Origin: JAPWJZ01 sp965279315
GTDB taxonomy: Bacteria > Pseudomonadota > Alphaproteobacteria > Micavibrionales > UBA2020
Length of the DNA stretch: 64,000 bases
Direction: 5' to 3'
NCBI GenBank assembly: GCA_965279315.1
Contig: OZ257145.1
Span: 1,674,001 to 1,738,000 of the forward strand
Shown here: piece after piece, positions 25,959 through 34,972 of the stretch
Layout: each line of letters starts with the position of its first letter
How positions within the stretch are numbered: the first letter of the stretch is position 1
Program-made: the position numbers and the translations under genes
Notes under the pieces: generated by a model
What the model saw: only the letters and a program-made list of their open reading frames with translations
Databases searched by the model: none
What the model was told of the DNA's origin: nothing

Positions 25959-27976
25959 AACATCTCATGACATCCATCATGAAGGGCAGCCGCGTCAACA
26001 GGCTGTTTGCGACAGCGGCGGTCGTCCTGTGGACGGCGGGCCTCTCGGTGGTGGCGCAAGGCGCGGCATCGCCCAGCATCAACCTGGTCGCCGGCAAGGC
26101 AGAAACAATCATGCTGTCAAAACCGGCAGCCGACATCCTGGTCGCCAACCCCGGCATCGCCGATGTGGGGTCTTTGCGCGCTGACAGGTTGTATGTGGTC
26201 GGACGCGGCGTGGGCGACACCAATATCCTCGCCTTCGACGCCGAAGGCAACCAGCTGGCCGATATCGCCGTGCATGTGGCGGTCGATGACGCCACGCTGC
26301 GCAGCACGCTGAAAAACCTGTTTCCCAAGGAAAAGATCACCGTCAGCACTGTCAACAACAGCGTTGTGCTGAAGGGACGCGCGTCCTCCGCCATGATCGC
26401 GAACCAGATCCGCGACGTCGCCACCCGTTTTGTGGGCGCGAACGCCGCGAACCGCACGCTTGTCGACCTGATGACGGTTGCGGGCGAACAGCAGGTCATG
26501 CTGAAGGTGAAGGTGCTGGAGGCGCAGCGCGACGTGCTGCGCGAACTCGGCGTCAGCATCGATGGCACCGATTTCAGCACCGTGACGGGCGTCGGCCTGT
26601 CGGCGCTGACCCAGTTCGGCAACGGCGTCCTGACCGTTGACCCGCCCGGCGGGCATTTCGGCCCTTTCAACATCGACGTGCGCGGGCTGGAACGTGACGG
26701 CCTCATCAATACGCTGGCAGAGCCCACACTGACCGCGATTTCGGGCGAAACCGCAGGATTCCTTGCCGGTGGCGAATTCCCCGTGCCGGCCGGCCGCGAC
26801 CAGGACGGCAACGTCACGATCGAATTCCGCCAGTTCGGCGTGTCGCTCAACTTTATCCCGACCGTGCTCGACCAGGACCGCATTTCGCTGCAGCTGACCT
26901 CGGAAGTGTCCGAGCGGTCGGAAGCGAACAGCGTGACCCTGATCAACACGATCATCCCGGGCCTGTCGGTGCGCCGCGCGCAGACGACGGTGCAGATGCA
27001 GTCCGGCGGCACATTGATGATGGCGGGCCTGATGCGCTCGCGCTCCGTCGATGCGCTCAATGGGTTCCCGGGCCTGAAGGACATCCCGATCCTGGGCAAC
27101 CTCTTCAAGTCGAAATCCTTCCAGCGCGGTGAATCGGAACTGGTGTTCCTTGTGACGCCCTATCTGGTCGAGCCGTTTGCCGATGCGCATGCGGAACGCG
27201 TGACGCAGATGGGCAATGACGCGCTGCAATCCATCCTGCACACCGGCACGAACGGCAAGAGCCCCACCTGGGCGCCGGGAGACATGCCGACGCCGGGTGT
27301 TGCGCCGAAAATGCAGCAGGCGCCCGCAAACGCCCCGATGCTGGACCGCGCGCCGGAACCGGTGCGCCCCCGCAAAACCGAATTCCGCCGCCAGGGCGAG
27401 GAAGACCGCACCGCCGGGCAGAAAGGCGCAAGCCTCGACATGCCCAAGCAGCCGCGCGTCAAATCGCAGCCTGTCCGTCAGGCGGAAGTGAACCAGCTGG
27501 TCGGCGCGCCTGTGATGGCCGTCGATTCAGCGCCGATTGACGACAATCCCGGCCTTGCGCTGCCCGTAAGCGGCAAAATGTCGGCGAATGACTTGTCGGT
27601 CGATGATCTGCCTGTGCTGGCGACCTATGATGTCGCCATCCCGCTGCCGAAGCGCAAACCGGTGATGGGCGAGGGCCACAAGCTTGCTGCTGCAAAACCT
27701 GCAGCCGTGCAGCCTGTTGAAGCCGCTGCGACGCTCGCGAAAATCGAGCCTGCTGCCGGCCTCCCGACAAAACCCGCCGCGCCCCGCAAACCTGTAACGG
27801 CCAAGGCCGCTGAAAACACTGTGCTTTCCGCGCCGCTGCCGCGCCGCAAACCGGTGCAGCAAGCCGCCGCCACGCCGTTGTCGAGGACTTTCATCACGGG
27901 CTTGCGTAAAATATATGGTGACCGCGTATCCGCTGCCCTGTCAGGCAGCCGGTCCTATGGCTATATTGTAGATTAA
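25955..27976 (+). CDS. cpaC: Tad outer-membrane secretin CpaC/RcpA with a Pro-rich C-terminal extension
   Basis: A 673-residue protein. A signal peptide (about residues 1-45) is followed by the pil_N domain (INLVAGKAETIMLSKPAADI), a BON-like domain (ITVSTVNNSVVLKGRASS) and the secretin core (about 225-400), which includes LAEPTLTAISGETAGFLAGG and VPAGRDQDG. The pore lets the pilus cross the outer membrane. From about 430 onward there is a long Pro/Ala/Lys-rich extension, carrying PLPKRKPV near 563 and PLPRRKPV near 626, and ending with a short conserved-looking RTFITGLRKIYGDRVSAALS block. Typical family members are around 450-500 residues, so the extension is unusual. Confidence 0.94.
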   Translation: MKHLMTSIMKGSRVNRLFATAAVVLWTAGLSVVAQGAASPSINLVAGKAETIMLSKPAADILVANPGIADVGSLRADRLYVVGRGVGDTNILAFDAEGNQLADIAVHVAVDDATLRSTLKNLFPKEKITVSTVNNSVVLKGRASSAMIANQIRDVATRFVGANAANRTLVDLMTVAGEQQVMLKVKVLEAQRDVLRELGVSIDGTDFSTVTGVGLSALTQFGNGVLTVDPPGGHFGPFNIDVRGLERDGLINTLAEPTLTAISGETAGFLAGGEFPVPAGRDQDGNVTIEFRQFGVSLNFIPTVLDQDRISLQLTSEVSERSEANSVTLINTIIPGLSVRRAQTTVQMQSGGTLMMAGLMRSRSVDALNGFPGLKDIPILGNLFKSKSFQRGESELVFLVTPYLVEPFADAHAERVTQMGNDALQSILHTGTNGKSPTWAPGDMPTPGVAPKMQQAPANAPMLDRAPEPVRPRKTEFRRQGEEDRTAGQKGASLDMPKQPRVKSQPVRQAEVNQLVGAPVMAVDSAPIDDNPGLALPVSGKMSANDLSVDDLPVLATYDVAIPLPKRKPVMGEGHKLAAAKPAAVQPVEAAATLAKIEPAAGLPTKPAAPRKPVTAKAAENTVLSAPLPRRKPVQQAAATPLSRTFITGLRKIYGDRVSAALSGSRSYGYIVD

Positions 27977-27988
27977 GGAGAACTGTCC

Positions 27989-28705
27989 ATGCGCCGCACT
28001 AAACTTACGGCCCCGAAGCTTTCCGCCCTTTCTGCCCTGCTGCTGGCCATGATGCCGGTTGCGGGTTGCAGCATGTATACGCCTAGTCAGGTGAAAACCG
28101 GCGAAATCGTGGTGGCCGATGTCATGAAGACCAGCACCTTGTCGGCGGAAAAATTCGATGCAACCGATGTCAATATCGCCGCCAATGATTACATGCAGAA
28201 CGGCCGCAGCGGCGCGCGCCTTGTTGTGCCTTACCTGCGCCATCGCGGCGGCGCCAACCGGGCGGCTGCCATGCAGCTGGGCCAGCAATATAAAAACGCG
28301 TTTGCGAAATACGGCATTGACGACGTGAAGGTCGATTACACCGAAACCTCCGACCGCGAAGGCGCACGCCATGCCGTGCTCGCCTATACCTCGGTCGTGG
28401 CACAGGCGCCGCGCGACTGCACGCGCCTGCCGGGCGCGCAGGGCACCGCATCGCTGCAGCACGTCGAAGACTACAAGATCGGCTGCGAAACCCGCACAAT
28501 GCTGAGCAAGATGATCGCCAACCCCGAAGACCTGATGGGCAATGCGGGCATGCCGGACGGCGTATCGCGCCGCAACGGCCCTATGACAGAAGGCTACATG
28601 TCGGGCCGCAGCAACCCGCCGCTGACCGGGCTTAATGCCAGCACGACGGGCACGACATCCGTATCCGGCGGCGGCGTCAGCGCCGGCCAGCCGACAACGC
28701 AGTAG
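27989..28705 (+). CDS. cpaD: Tad pilus lipoprotein CpaD
   Basis: A 238-residue lipoprotein. The signal peptide ends in a lipobox (MPVAGCSMY, Cys about residue 27), so it is lipidated in the periplasm. The segment DYMQNGRSGARLVVPYLRHR and the later Cys residues around APRDCTRLPG and YKIGCETRTML match the CpaD family, with LSKMIANPEDLMG as the well-conserved near-C-terminal motif. It supports the secretin. The tail of about 60 residues is Gly/Ser/Thr-rich. It is 12 bases from both cpaC and cpaE. Confidence 0.9.
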   Translation: MRRTKLTAPKLSALSALLLAMMPVAGCSMYTPSQVKTGEIVVADVMKTSTLSAEKFDATDVNIAANDYMQNGRSGARLVVPYLRHRGGANRAAAMQLGQQYKNAFAKYGIDDVKVDYTETSDREGARHAVLAYTSVVAQAPRDCTRLPGAQGTASLQHVEDYKIGCETRTMLSKMIANPEDLMGNAGMPDGVSRRNGPMTEGYMSGRSNPPLTGLNASTTGTTSVSGGGVSAGQPTTQ

Positions 28706-28716
28706 CAGGGAGTGGC

Positions 28717-29949
28717 ATGAGCGACATCACGACATCATTGCTGCCGGCGTCCCGCGTGGATTTTTTCGCGCTGGACGAAGGTACAGCCGCGACCGCGCAA
28801 AAACTGGCCGCCGACTGGCGCTTCGCGCGCGTCGGCGTGCAGGTGACGCAAGGCGGCATCGAGGCCGCCATCGCCGCTTATTCGCAAACCGCATCCCCCG
28901 AAGTCATCATCGTTGAAACCAACGACATCTCCGAAAATTTCATCGCGCTGCTGGGCCAGCTGGCCGGCACCTGCGCGGAAGGCACCGACGCCGTCATCAT
29001 CGGCCCGATGAATGACGTGCACCTTTACCGCAGCCTTGTCGGCATGGGGGTGCGCGATTACCTTGTGCGCCCCGTGTCCGAGACCGATTTCGTGAACGTG
29101 ATCGCCAAGGCTCTGGTCGATAAACGCGGCCTTGCGGGCGCGCGCCTTGTCAGCGTCATGGGCGCGAAGGGCGGCGTGGGCGCGACGACAGTTGCGCAGC
29201 TGCTGGCCTACAGCATCGCCGAGACGCACAAGCAGAAAACCATGCTGATGGATTGCGCGGGCAGCGCGGGGTCGCTCGGCATCGCTTACGGCATCGAACC
29301 GATGGCGTCGCGCACCGAAGTCGTGCGGATTGGCGCGGCGGGCACAGAAGACGACGTGAAGCGCATCATCCAGTCGGTTTCCGAACACCTGTCGCTGATC
29401 GTCTGCGGCGGCGAACCATTATTGACCGACGCGCCCGATGCCGACGGGTTTGAAACGCTCGTCAACCGCATCATGCAGAAATATCCGGTTGTGGTGATGG
29501 ATTTGTCGGGCGCAACGCCGTCGACCCAGAAACGCATGCTCTCGCGCTCGGCGCATATCGTCACCGTCACGACGCCGATGCTGCCGTCCTTGCGCAACTG
29601 CCGCACCGCGCTGAACGAGATCCGCCACCTGCGCGGCGGCCATAACGAAACCGATATCGTCATCAACATGGCTGGCGCAAGTTCCGAAGAGGTTGCGGCG
29701 AAAGACATCAAGATGGCGCTGGAGCGCGAACCCGGGGCGGTCATCCCCTATGCGCCCAAGATTTTCGTGGCGGGCGAAACGATGGGCAAGCCCGTCGGCC
29801 AGAACAAGGCGGCATCCGACATCATGAAATCGCTGGGCATGATTGCGTCGCGCGCCGCCGGCACGGCTGCAGCAGAAACGAAAACAGACAAAAAAGACGG
29901 CGGCGGGTCGCTTGGTTTCCTCAAGAACCTCGGCGGCAAGAAGAAATAA
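28717..29949 (+). CDS. cpaE: Tad pilus localisation ATPase CpaE/TadZ
   Basis: A 410-residue protein with two domains. An atypical receiver-like domain (residues about 10-135, with VIIVETNDIS and VRDYLVRPVSETDF) is followed by a MinD/ParA-like ATPase whose deviant Walker A is MGAKGGVGATT. CpaE/TadZ marks the pole and recruits the Tad machine. VVVMDLSGATPSTQKRMLSR is the switch region. The last 30 residues are Lys/Gly-rich. The gene is in the order usual for the locus, before cpaF. Confidence 0.94.
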   Translation: MSDITTSLLPASRVDFFALDEGTAATAQKLAADWRFARVGVQVTQGGIEAAIAAYSQTASPEVIIVETNDISENFIALLGQLAGTCAEGTDAVIIGPMNDVHLYRSLVGMGVRDYLVRPVSETDFVNVIAKALVDKRGLAGARLVSVMGAKGGVGATTVAQLLAYSIAETHKQKTMLMDCAGSAGSLGIAYGIEPMASRTEVVRIGAAGTEDDVKRIIQSVSEHLSLIVCGGEPLLTDAPDADGFETLVNRIMQKYPVVVMDLSGATPSTQKRMLSRSAHIVTVTTPMLPSLRNCRTALNEIRHLRGGHNETDIVINMAGASSEEVAAKDIKMALEREPGAVIPYAPKIFVAGETMGKPVGQNKAASDIMKSLGMIASRAAGTAAAETKTDKKDGGGSLGFLKNLGGKKK

Positions 29950-29967
29950 GCGGGGAGGGCATCGTTC

Positions 29968-31467
29968 ATGTTCGGCAAGCGTACAGACGGAACCGCACCG
30001 CCATCACCACCGGTCGCCGCAACCGCGCCGGCGCCTGTCGCCGCTGCGCCAACACCCGCCGCCGCAGCGCCCGCGCCCGCCGCGCCGAAACCGCCTGAAG
30101 CCCCCAAGCCCGCCGCTGCGAAACCCGCCGGCGGCCATGGCGGTGGCCACGGCAGCAAGGAAGCTCCGGCGCCCGCCATCGAAAAAGCCGCCGCTAACCC
30201 CCGCATGGACCGCGCACGCAAGCGCATCTGGGCCGACTTGCGCGACGGCATCGACCTGAAATCACTCTCGCGCATGGATGCCGAAGCCGCGCGCAACGAA
30301 ATCACCTCCGCCGTGCAGGAAATCGGCCAATTCCGCGGCCTCGACGTGACACCCGCCGAATTGCAGCAGATCGCGAAAGAAGCCGCCGACGACATGCTCG
30401 GCTTCGGCCCGCTCGAAGAATTGCTGGCGATGGACGGCATCGCCGATATCATGATCAACGGCCCGAAAACGATTTACATTGAATTGAAGGGCAAGATACA
30501 GGTCGCGCCCATCGAATTCCGCGACAACCAGCACTTGCTGACCATCTGCCAGCGCATCGTGGGCGTCATCGGCCGCCGCGTCGATGAAAGCTCCCCCATC
30601 TGCGACGCGCGTTTGCCCGATGGCAGCCGCGTGAACGTCATCATCCCGCCGCTTGCGATCGACGGCTGCTGCATGACCATTCGTAAATTCACGAAAGAAA
30701 AACTGACGCTCGAAAAACTGCTCGAGTTCAAGGCGATGACGCCCGCCTGCATGGAGATGATCAAGATCATCGGCGCGTGCCGTGCGAATACGCTTGTCTC
30801 CGGCGGTACGGGTTCGGGCAAGACGACGATGCTGAACTGCCTGACACGTTACATGGAACAGGGCGAGCGCGTGATCACCTGCGAAGACGCCGCCGAATTG
30901 CAGCTGCAGCAGCCGCACGTCGTGCGCCTTGAAACCCGCCCGCCCAACCTTGAAGGCGTCGGCGAAGTGAAAATGCGCGACCTCATTAAAAACTGCCTGC
31001 GTATGCGCCCCGACCGCATCATCGTGGGCGAGGTGCGCGGCCCCGAAGCCTTCGACTTGCTGCAGGCGATGAACACCGGCCACGACGGGTCGATGGGAAC
31101 GGTCCACGCCAACAACCCGCGCGAAGCCCTGACGCGTATGGAAAACATGATCGCCATGGGCGGGCTGAACCTGCCGTCTTCCGCCGTGCGCGAACAGATC
31201 GCCTCCGCCGTGAACGTCATCATCCAGGTGCAGCGCCTGCGCGACGGATCGCGCAAAGTGACGCATATCACCGAAATCACCGGCATGGAGGGTGAAGTCG
31301 TCACCATGCAGGACCTGTTCCGTTTCGAATACGAAGGCGAGGACGAATTCGGCCGCATCATCGGCAAGCAAAAATCCTCCGGCCTGCGCCCGATCCTGTT
31401 CGAGCGCGCACGCATGTACAACCTCGAGAAAAAACTGCTCGATGTGATGGCGGAGGCATATCAATAA
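29968..31467 (+). CDS. cpaF: Tad pilus assembly ATPase CpaF/TadA
   Basis: A 499-residue secretion ATPase of the VirB11/GspE superfamily. The first 65 residues are a Pro/Ala linker. The core has LGFGPLEELLAMDGIADIMI, a Walker A GGTGSGKTT near residues 279-287, the Asp box (CEDAAELQLQQPHVVRLETR), a Walker B-type IIVGEVRGPEAFDLLQAMNT and the His box GSMGTVHANNP. It powers pilus extension and probably retraction on the cytoplasmic face. One base separates it from tadB. Confidence 0.97.
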   Translation: MFGKRTDGTAPPSPPVAATAPAPVAAAPTPAAAAPAPAAPKPPEAPKPAAAKPAGGHGGGHGSKEAPAPAIEKAAANPRMDRARKRIWADLRDGIDLKSLSRMDAEAARNEITSAVQEIGQFRGLDVTPAELQQIAKEAADDMLGFGPLEELLAMDGIADIMINGPKTIYIELKGKIQVAPIEFRDNQHLLTICQRIVGVIGRRVDESSPICDARLPDGSRVNVIIPPLAIDGCCMTIRKFTKEKLTLEKLLEFKAMTPACMEMIKIIGACRANTLVSGGTGSGKTTMLNCLTRYMEQGERVITCEDAAELQLQQPHVVRLETRPPNLEGVGEVKMRDLIKNCLRMRPDRIIVGEVRGPEAFDLLQAMNTGHDGSMGTVHANNPREALTRMENMIAMGGLNLPSSAVREQIASAVNVIIQVQRLRDGSRKVTHITEITGMEGEVVTMQDLFRFEYEGEDEFGRIIGKQKSSGLRPILFERARMYNLEKKLLDVMAEAYQ

Positions 31468-31468
31468 C

Positions 31469-32455
31469 ATGGTATTCCTGCCCGCCCTGCTCGCGATGCT
31501 GGTGATCCTGCTGATTGGCGGGGTCGTTTCCGTGAACATTTCCAGGAAGCAGCAGGCGCGCAGCCGCACACTTGCCATCATCACGCGCGACAAGCAGGGC
31601 ACAGGCGAAAAAGGCGAGTCCAAGGACAAGCAGCTGGCCAAGCAGCGCGACCAGCTGGAAAAACGCCTGAAGGAAGCCAGCAAGCAGGAAGCCGCGCACA
31701 AGCAGGACAAGACCAGCATCAAGGAAAAGATGCAGCAGGCGGGCATCGATGCGCCGGTGGCGCGCTTCTGGATGGCATCGGCCGCGTTTGCGGTTTTTAC
31801 CCTTATCCTGACCAAATTCATTTTGCAGTTCGGCGGGCTGGCGGTCGTGCTGATGACCTTTACCGCGTTTTTTGGCGTCCCGCGCCTGTTTTTGAGCAAA
31901 CGCGCGAAAAGCCGCCAGAAGAAATTTCTGGAAGAGTTTCCCGATGCGCTTGACGCCTGCGTGCGCCTGCTGCAGGCGGGCATGCCGATGACCGAAGCGA
32001 TCTCGATGGTCAGCCGCGAATATACAGGCCCGCTGCGCGATGAAATGCAGCGCATCTATGATAACCAGAAAATCGGCGTGCCGCTGGGCGAGGCGGCGTA
32101 TGAAACCGCAAAACGCGTTCCCCTTACCGAAGTGCACATGTTCGCAACCGCGCTGCAGATCCAGTCCGAAACGGGTTCGTCGCTGTCGGAAGTGCTGACA
32201 AACCTGTCGGGCGTCATCCGCGCGCGTTTTAGGCTGAAACGGAAAATCCAGGCGCTGTCGCAGGAAGCGAAATCTTCCGCCGCCATCATCGGCGCGCTGC
32301 CGCCCCTTGTGACATTTGCGCTGTGGTGCGTGAACCCGAAATACATGGAACCGCTGCTGTTCACCGCAAAGGGGCATATGTTTTTGTGGGGCTGCGGGTT
32401 CTGGATGTTCCTGGGCATGCTTGTCATGCGCCAGATGATCAACTTCAAGATTTAA
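31469..32455 (+). CDS. tadB: Tad inner-membrane platform protein TadB
   Basis: A 328-residue member of the T2SSF/GspF superfamily. After one N-terminal helix there is a Lys/Gln/Glu-rich cytoplasmic stretch, two helices near residues 100-140, the T2SSF domain (FPDALDACVRLLQAGMPMTE, ISMV) and two C-terminal helices. VQIQSETGSSLSEVLTNL-type sequence (ALQIQSETGSSLSEVL) is the conserved core. TadB pairs with TadC to form the base on which CpaF acts. It is 12 bases from tadC. Confidence 0.94.
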   Translation: MVFLPALLAMLVILLIGGVVSVNISRKQQARSRTLAIITRDKQGTGEKGESKDKQLAKQRDQLEKRLKEASKQEAAHKQDKTSIKEKMQQAGIDAPVARFWMASAAFAVFTLILTKFILQFGGLAVVLMTFTAFFGVPRLFLSKRAKSRQKKFLEEFPDALDACVRLLQAGMPMTEAISMVSREYTGPLRDEMQRIYDNQKIGVPLGEAAYETAKRVPLTEVHMFATALQIQSETGSSLSEVLTNLSGVIRARFRLKRKIQALSQEAKSSAAIIGALPPLVTFALWCVNPKYMEPLLFTAKGHMFLWGCGFWMFLGMLVMRQMINFKI

Positions 32456-32467
32456 GGGAGGCCGAGC

Positions 32468-33427
32468 ATGGATTTCCTGTTAACGATGGATTCAAACGCC
32501 TGGATCGTCATCCTGTCCGCGCTGGCTGCTGCCGCGTCATTCGCAGCCTTCGCCATTCCGCTGCTGCAGCGCAAGGAAAAGCAGGAGCGTTACAAGGAAG
32601 TCATCGAGAAAAAACGCCGCGCCCTGTTTGAACAGGCGCGCGAATCCGTCAACAACCCGAAAATCAAGAAAGACGAACAGATATCGGCCGCGAAATCGAT
32701 CGCGATGACTTATAAAATCCAGCGCCTGGCGGGGAATGCCAGCGCAAAGGCGCGAAACCTGTGCCAGCGCGCGGGCATCCGCAACCCGATGGCGCCCATC
32801 TATTACCTTGTCGCGCGCATCGTGTTGCCGCTGGTCCTGCTGGTCCTTGCGATGTTTTTCCTGAGCCACATGAAAAAACCGCCCAGCGAACTGATCAAGC
32901 TGGCCACGCTGCTGGGCGCCGGCATCGCCGGATTTTTCCTGCCGCATATCATGCTCAAGAACACCGCCGACAAGCGCCAGCAGGAAATCTCGCTCGCGTT
33001 CCCCGACAGCCTCGACATGATGCTGATCTGCGTACAGGGCGGTATCGGCATCGAGGCCGCGATCAACCGCATCGCGGGCACGGTCGCGGGGCATTCGGTC
33101 GCGCTGGCCGAGGAACTGGGCATCCTTTGCGCCGAGCTTGGCATGCTGAACGACCGCAAGGGCGCGTTCATGGGCTTTTCCGCGCGCGTGGGTTCCGGCC
33201 CTGCGCGCTCATTCTCGACCGCCATGCTGCAGGCGGAACAGTACGGGACGTCCATTTCCAAGGCCTTGCGCGTATTGGCCGAGGAAACGCGCGCCATCCG
33301 CATGTCGATGGCCGAACAAAAGGCCGCGTCGTTGCCGCCCAAGCTGACAGTGCCGATGATCCTGTTCTTCATGCCGTCGCTGTTCATTTGCATCCTGTCG
33401 CCCGCCTTCATGGCGATTCCGGATTAA
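32468..33427 (+). CDS. tadC: Tad inner-membrane platform protein TadC
   Basis: A 319-residue T2SSF-domain membrane protein. The core FPDSLDMMLICVQGGIGIEA, then ALAEELGILCAELGML, and EQYGTSISKALRVLAEETR are TadC hallmarks. The C-terminal helices end with LTVPMILFFMPSLFICILSP. It resembles TadB at low level, as expected for the paired platform proteins. Confidence 0.95.
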   Translation: MDFLLTMDSNAWIVILSALAAAASFAAFAIPLLQRKEKQERYKEVIEKKRRALFEQARESVNNPKIKKDEQISAAKSIAMTYKIQRLAGNASAKARNLCQRAGIRNPMAPIYYLVARIVLPLVLLVLAMFFLSHMKKPPSELIKLATLLGAGIAGFFLPHIMLKNTADKRQQEISLAFPDSLDMMLICVQGGIGIEAAINRIAGTVAGHSVALAEELGILCAELGMLNDRKGAFMGFSARVGSGPARSFSTAMLQAEQYGTSISKALRVLAEETRAIRMSMAEQKAASLPPKLTVPMILFFMPSLFICILSPAFMAIPD

Positions 33428-33436
33428 GGGGGCAAT

Positions 33437-34141
33437 ATGCGACGTGCGGTGATTTTATTGCTGTGCCTGCTGCTGTCGTCGCCGGCCTTCGCCGCCGACC
33501 GGTTCAAGTTCGACAATGTCGAAACGCTGGACGCGATGCAGCAATACATCCGCAAAAAATTCCCGCCGGGCACGCCGCGCGAAGAGGTGCAAAAGGCCTT
33601 CGTCGTGCAGGGGCATGGCTCGTTGCGCCACCATCCGTCACAGAAGGGCGTGGAGAAATACCTCTACGACATCAACCTGTGCAAATACTATGTGTGGCGT
33701 TGGAACATCTCGGCCGATTTCGATCCCGACGGCAAGCTTATCCAGGCCTATGTGAACGGGCTGCCGGTGTTTGCGAACGCGCCCGTCAAAAGGCCGTCCG
33801 ATTTCGCGTCATCGAGGGGCGGCAAGACGCGGCTGCAGCGCATGTCGCGCGACTGGCCGCAAGCGACCAAGGGCGCGAAACAGGTCTATTACATGCTGCT
33901 GGACATGGACGGCAGCGACGCGACGCTCGAGGACCAGTCGCTGGTCGGCATGGGCCCGTCGCGCGCGGATCCCGCCAATTTCGGCCAGTTGGTGAAATAC
34001 AGCGAAATCGACCCGTGGCGATCCATCTTTGACGATGACCTGGCCGATGACGTCTATGAGTACAAAGGCGACTGCCGCAAGGCGGACGCGCAATACCTCA
34101 GCAAGACGATCATGGAACCCCAGCACGGTATGCTGAAGTAA
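33437..34141 (+). CDS. Secreted protein of unknown function in the Tad operon
   Basis: A 234-residue protein with a clear signal peptide (ILLLCLLLSSPAFA-AD). The mature N-terminal half, with FPPGTPREEVQKAF and a later DPDGKLIQAYVNG, recalls the small BamE/SmpA-like fold in which a short helix is followed by strands. That is a weak impression and not an assignment. Two Cys (INLCKYY, KGDCRKA) could pair. It is 9 bases after tadC in the same direction, so it is probably the last gene of the cpaA-tadC transcript and may be a periplasmic helper of the pilus. Confidence 0.6.
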   Translation: MRRAVILLLCLLLSSPAFAADRFKFDNVETLDAMQQYIRKKFPPGTPREEVQKAFVVQGHGSLRHHPSQKGVEKYLYDINLCKYYVWRWNISADFDPDGKLIQAYVNGLPVFANAPVKRPSDFASSRGGKTRLQRMSRDWPQATKGAKQVYYMLLDMDGSDATLEDQSLVGMGPSRADPANFGQLVKYSEIDPWRSIFDDDLADDVYEYKGDCRKADAQYLSKTIMEPQHGMLK

Positions 34142-34151
34142 TAACCGGTGA

Positions 34152-34967
34152 TTAAAGCTTTGCGGGCGGGCAGGGCGCGCAGGCGTCCTGCTTTTTCAGC
34201 CTGGGCATGACGGGCTTGCGGGCGGGGCCCGTGGGCGCTGCGGGCACGATGTTGTCGCGCAAATCCGACACGATCTGGATGTTGCGGGCGACTTCCTGCT
34301 TGTCGGGCGCGATCACCAATGCCTTGCGCAGTGTCATCAGCGACTGGTCGAACAGGCCCTGGCTGGCAAGCGACAGGGCGAGGTTGTTCATGACCGATGC
34401 AGGGTTGCCTTTCCATCCGGCCAATGCCTGATGGAACATGTCTTCGGCTTCCTTGTGCTGGCCTTTGGCATCCAGCACGACGCCCTTCATGTTCAGCGCC
34501 TCGACCTGGAAGGCGGAGGCCTTCGGATTATCCAGCACGGCGTCCAGCGCGCGCTCGCCGCCGTTGAAATCGCCAAGCGCGATATCGGCCGCAGCCAGTT
34601 CTACCAGCATCGCGGGCGGCGCGCCGTTTTTCGGGTTGCCCATCATGTCGACTGTGTGGCGCGACAGGATCGTGGCCGCCGCTTTCGGGTTGCCGTTACG
34701 GCGCAGCAGCTGCGCGTAACGCAGCGTGATGTTGTTGTTCTTGGGCTTTGCTTCATGCGCGACGCGATAAAGCTCCAGCGCTTCCTTGCTATTGCCGGAG
34801 GCCAGCGCGTCTTCGGCGGCGCGGATGTCATGCGCTTCGGCTTCGTCCTTCATGCCCCGCAGGCTGTTGAGGGGCGCCTCGATGCTGCCATCAGTCTTGC
34901 AGGCAGGCAGCGCCAGCAGGCAGGCCAGCGCAAGGATATGGATTTTTTTTGATGCTGTTTTTTTCAT
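34152..34967 (-). CDS. tadD: TadD-like TPR lipoprotein
   Basis: A 271-residue lipoprotein. The signal ends with the lipobox LLALPACKTDG. About four TPR-like helical pairs follow: AAEDALASGNSKEALELYRV, ITLRYAQLLRRNGNPKAAAT, VLDAKGQHKEAEDMFHQALA, and NLALSLASQGLFDQSLMTLR. TadD lipoproteins of this plan help secretin assembly at the outer membrane. The start at 34967 gives the signal peptide directly; an in-frame GTG at 34976 overlaps the upstream stop. It is convergent with the Tad operon, only 10 bases from its end. Confidence 0.88.
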   Translation of the reverse strand: MKKTASKKIHILALACLLALPACKTDGSIEAPLNSLRGMKDEAEAHDIRAAEDALASGNSKEALELYRVAHEAKPKNNNITLRYAQLLRRNGNPKAAATILSRHTVDMMGNPKNGAPPAMLVELAAADIALGDFNGGERALDAVLDNPKASAFQVEALNMKGVVLDAKGQHKEAEDMFHQALAGWKGNPASVMNNLALSLASQGLFDQSLMTLRKALVIAPDKQEVARNIQIVSDLRDNIVPAAPTGPARKPVMPRLKKQDACAPCPPAKL

Positions 34968-34972
34968 GATAT

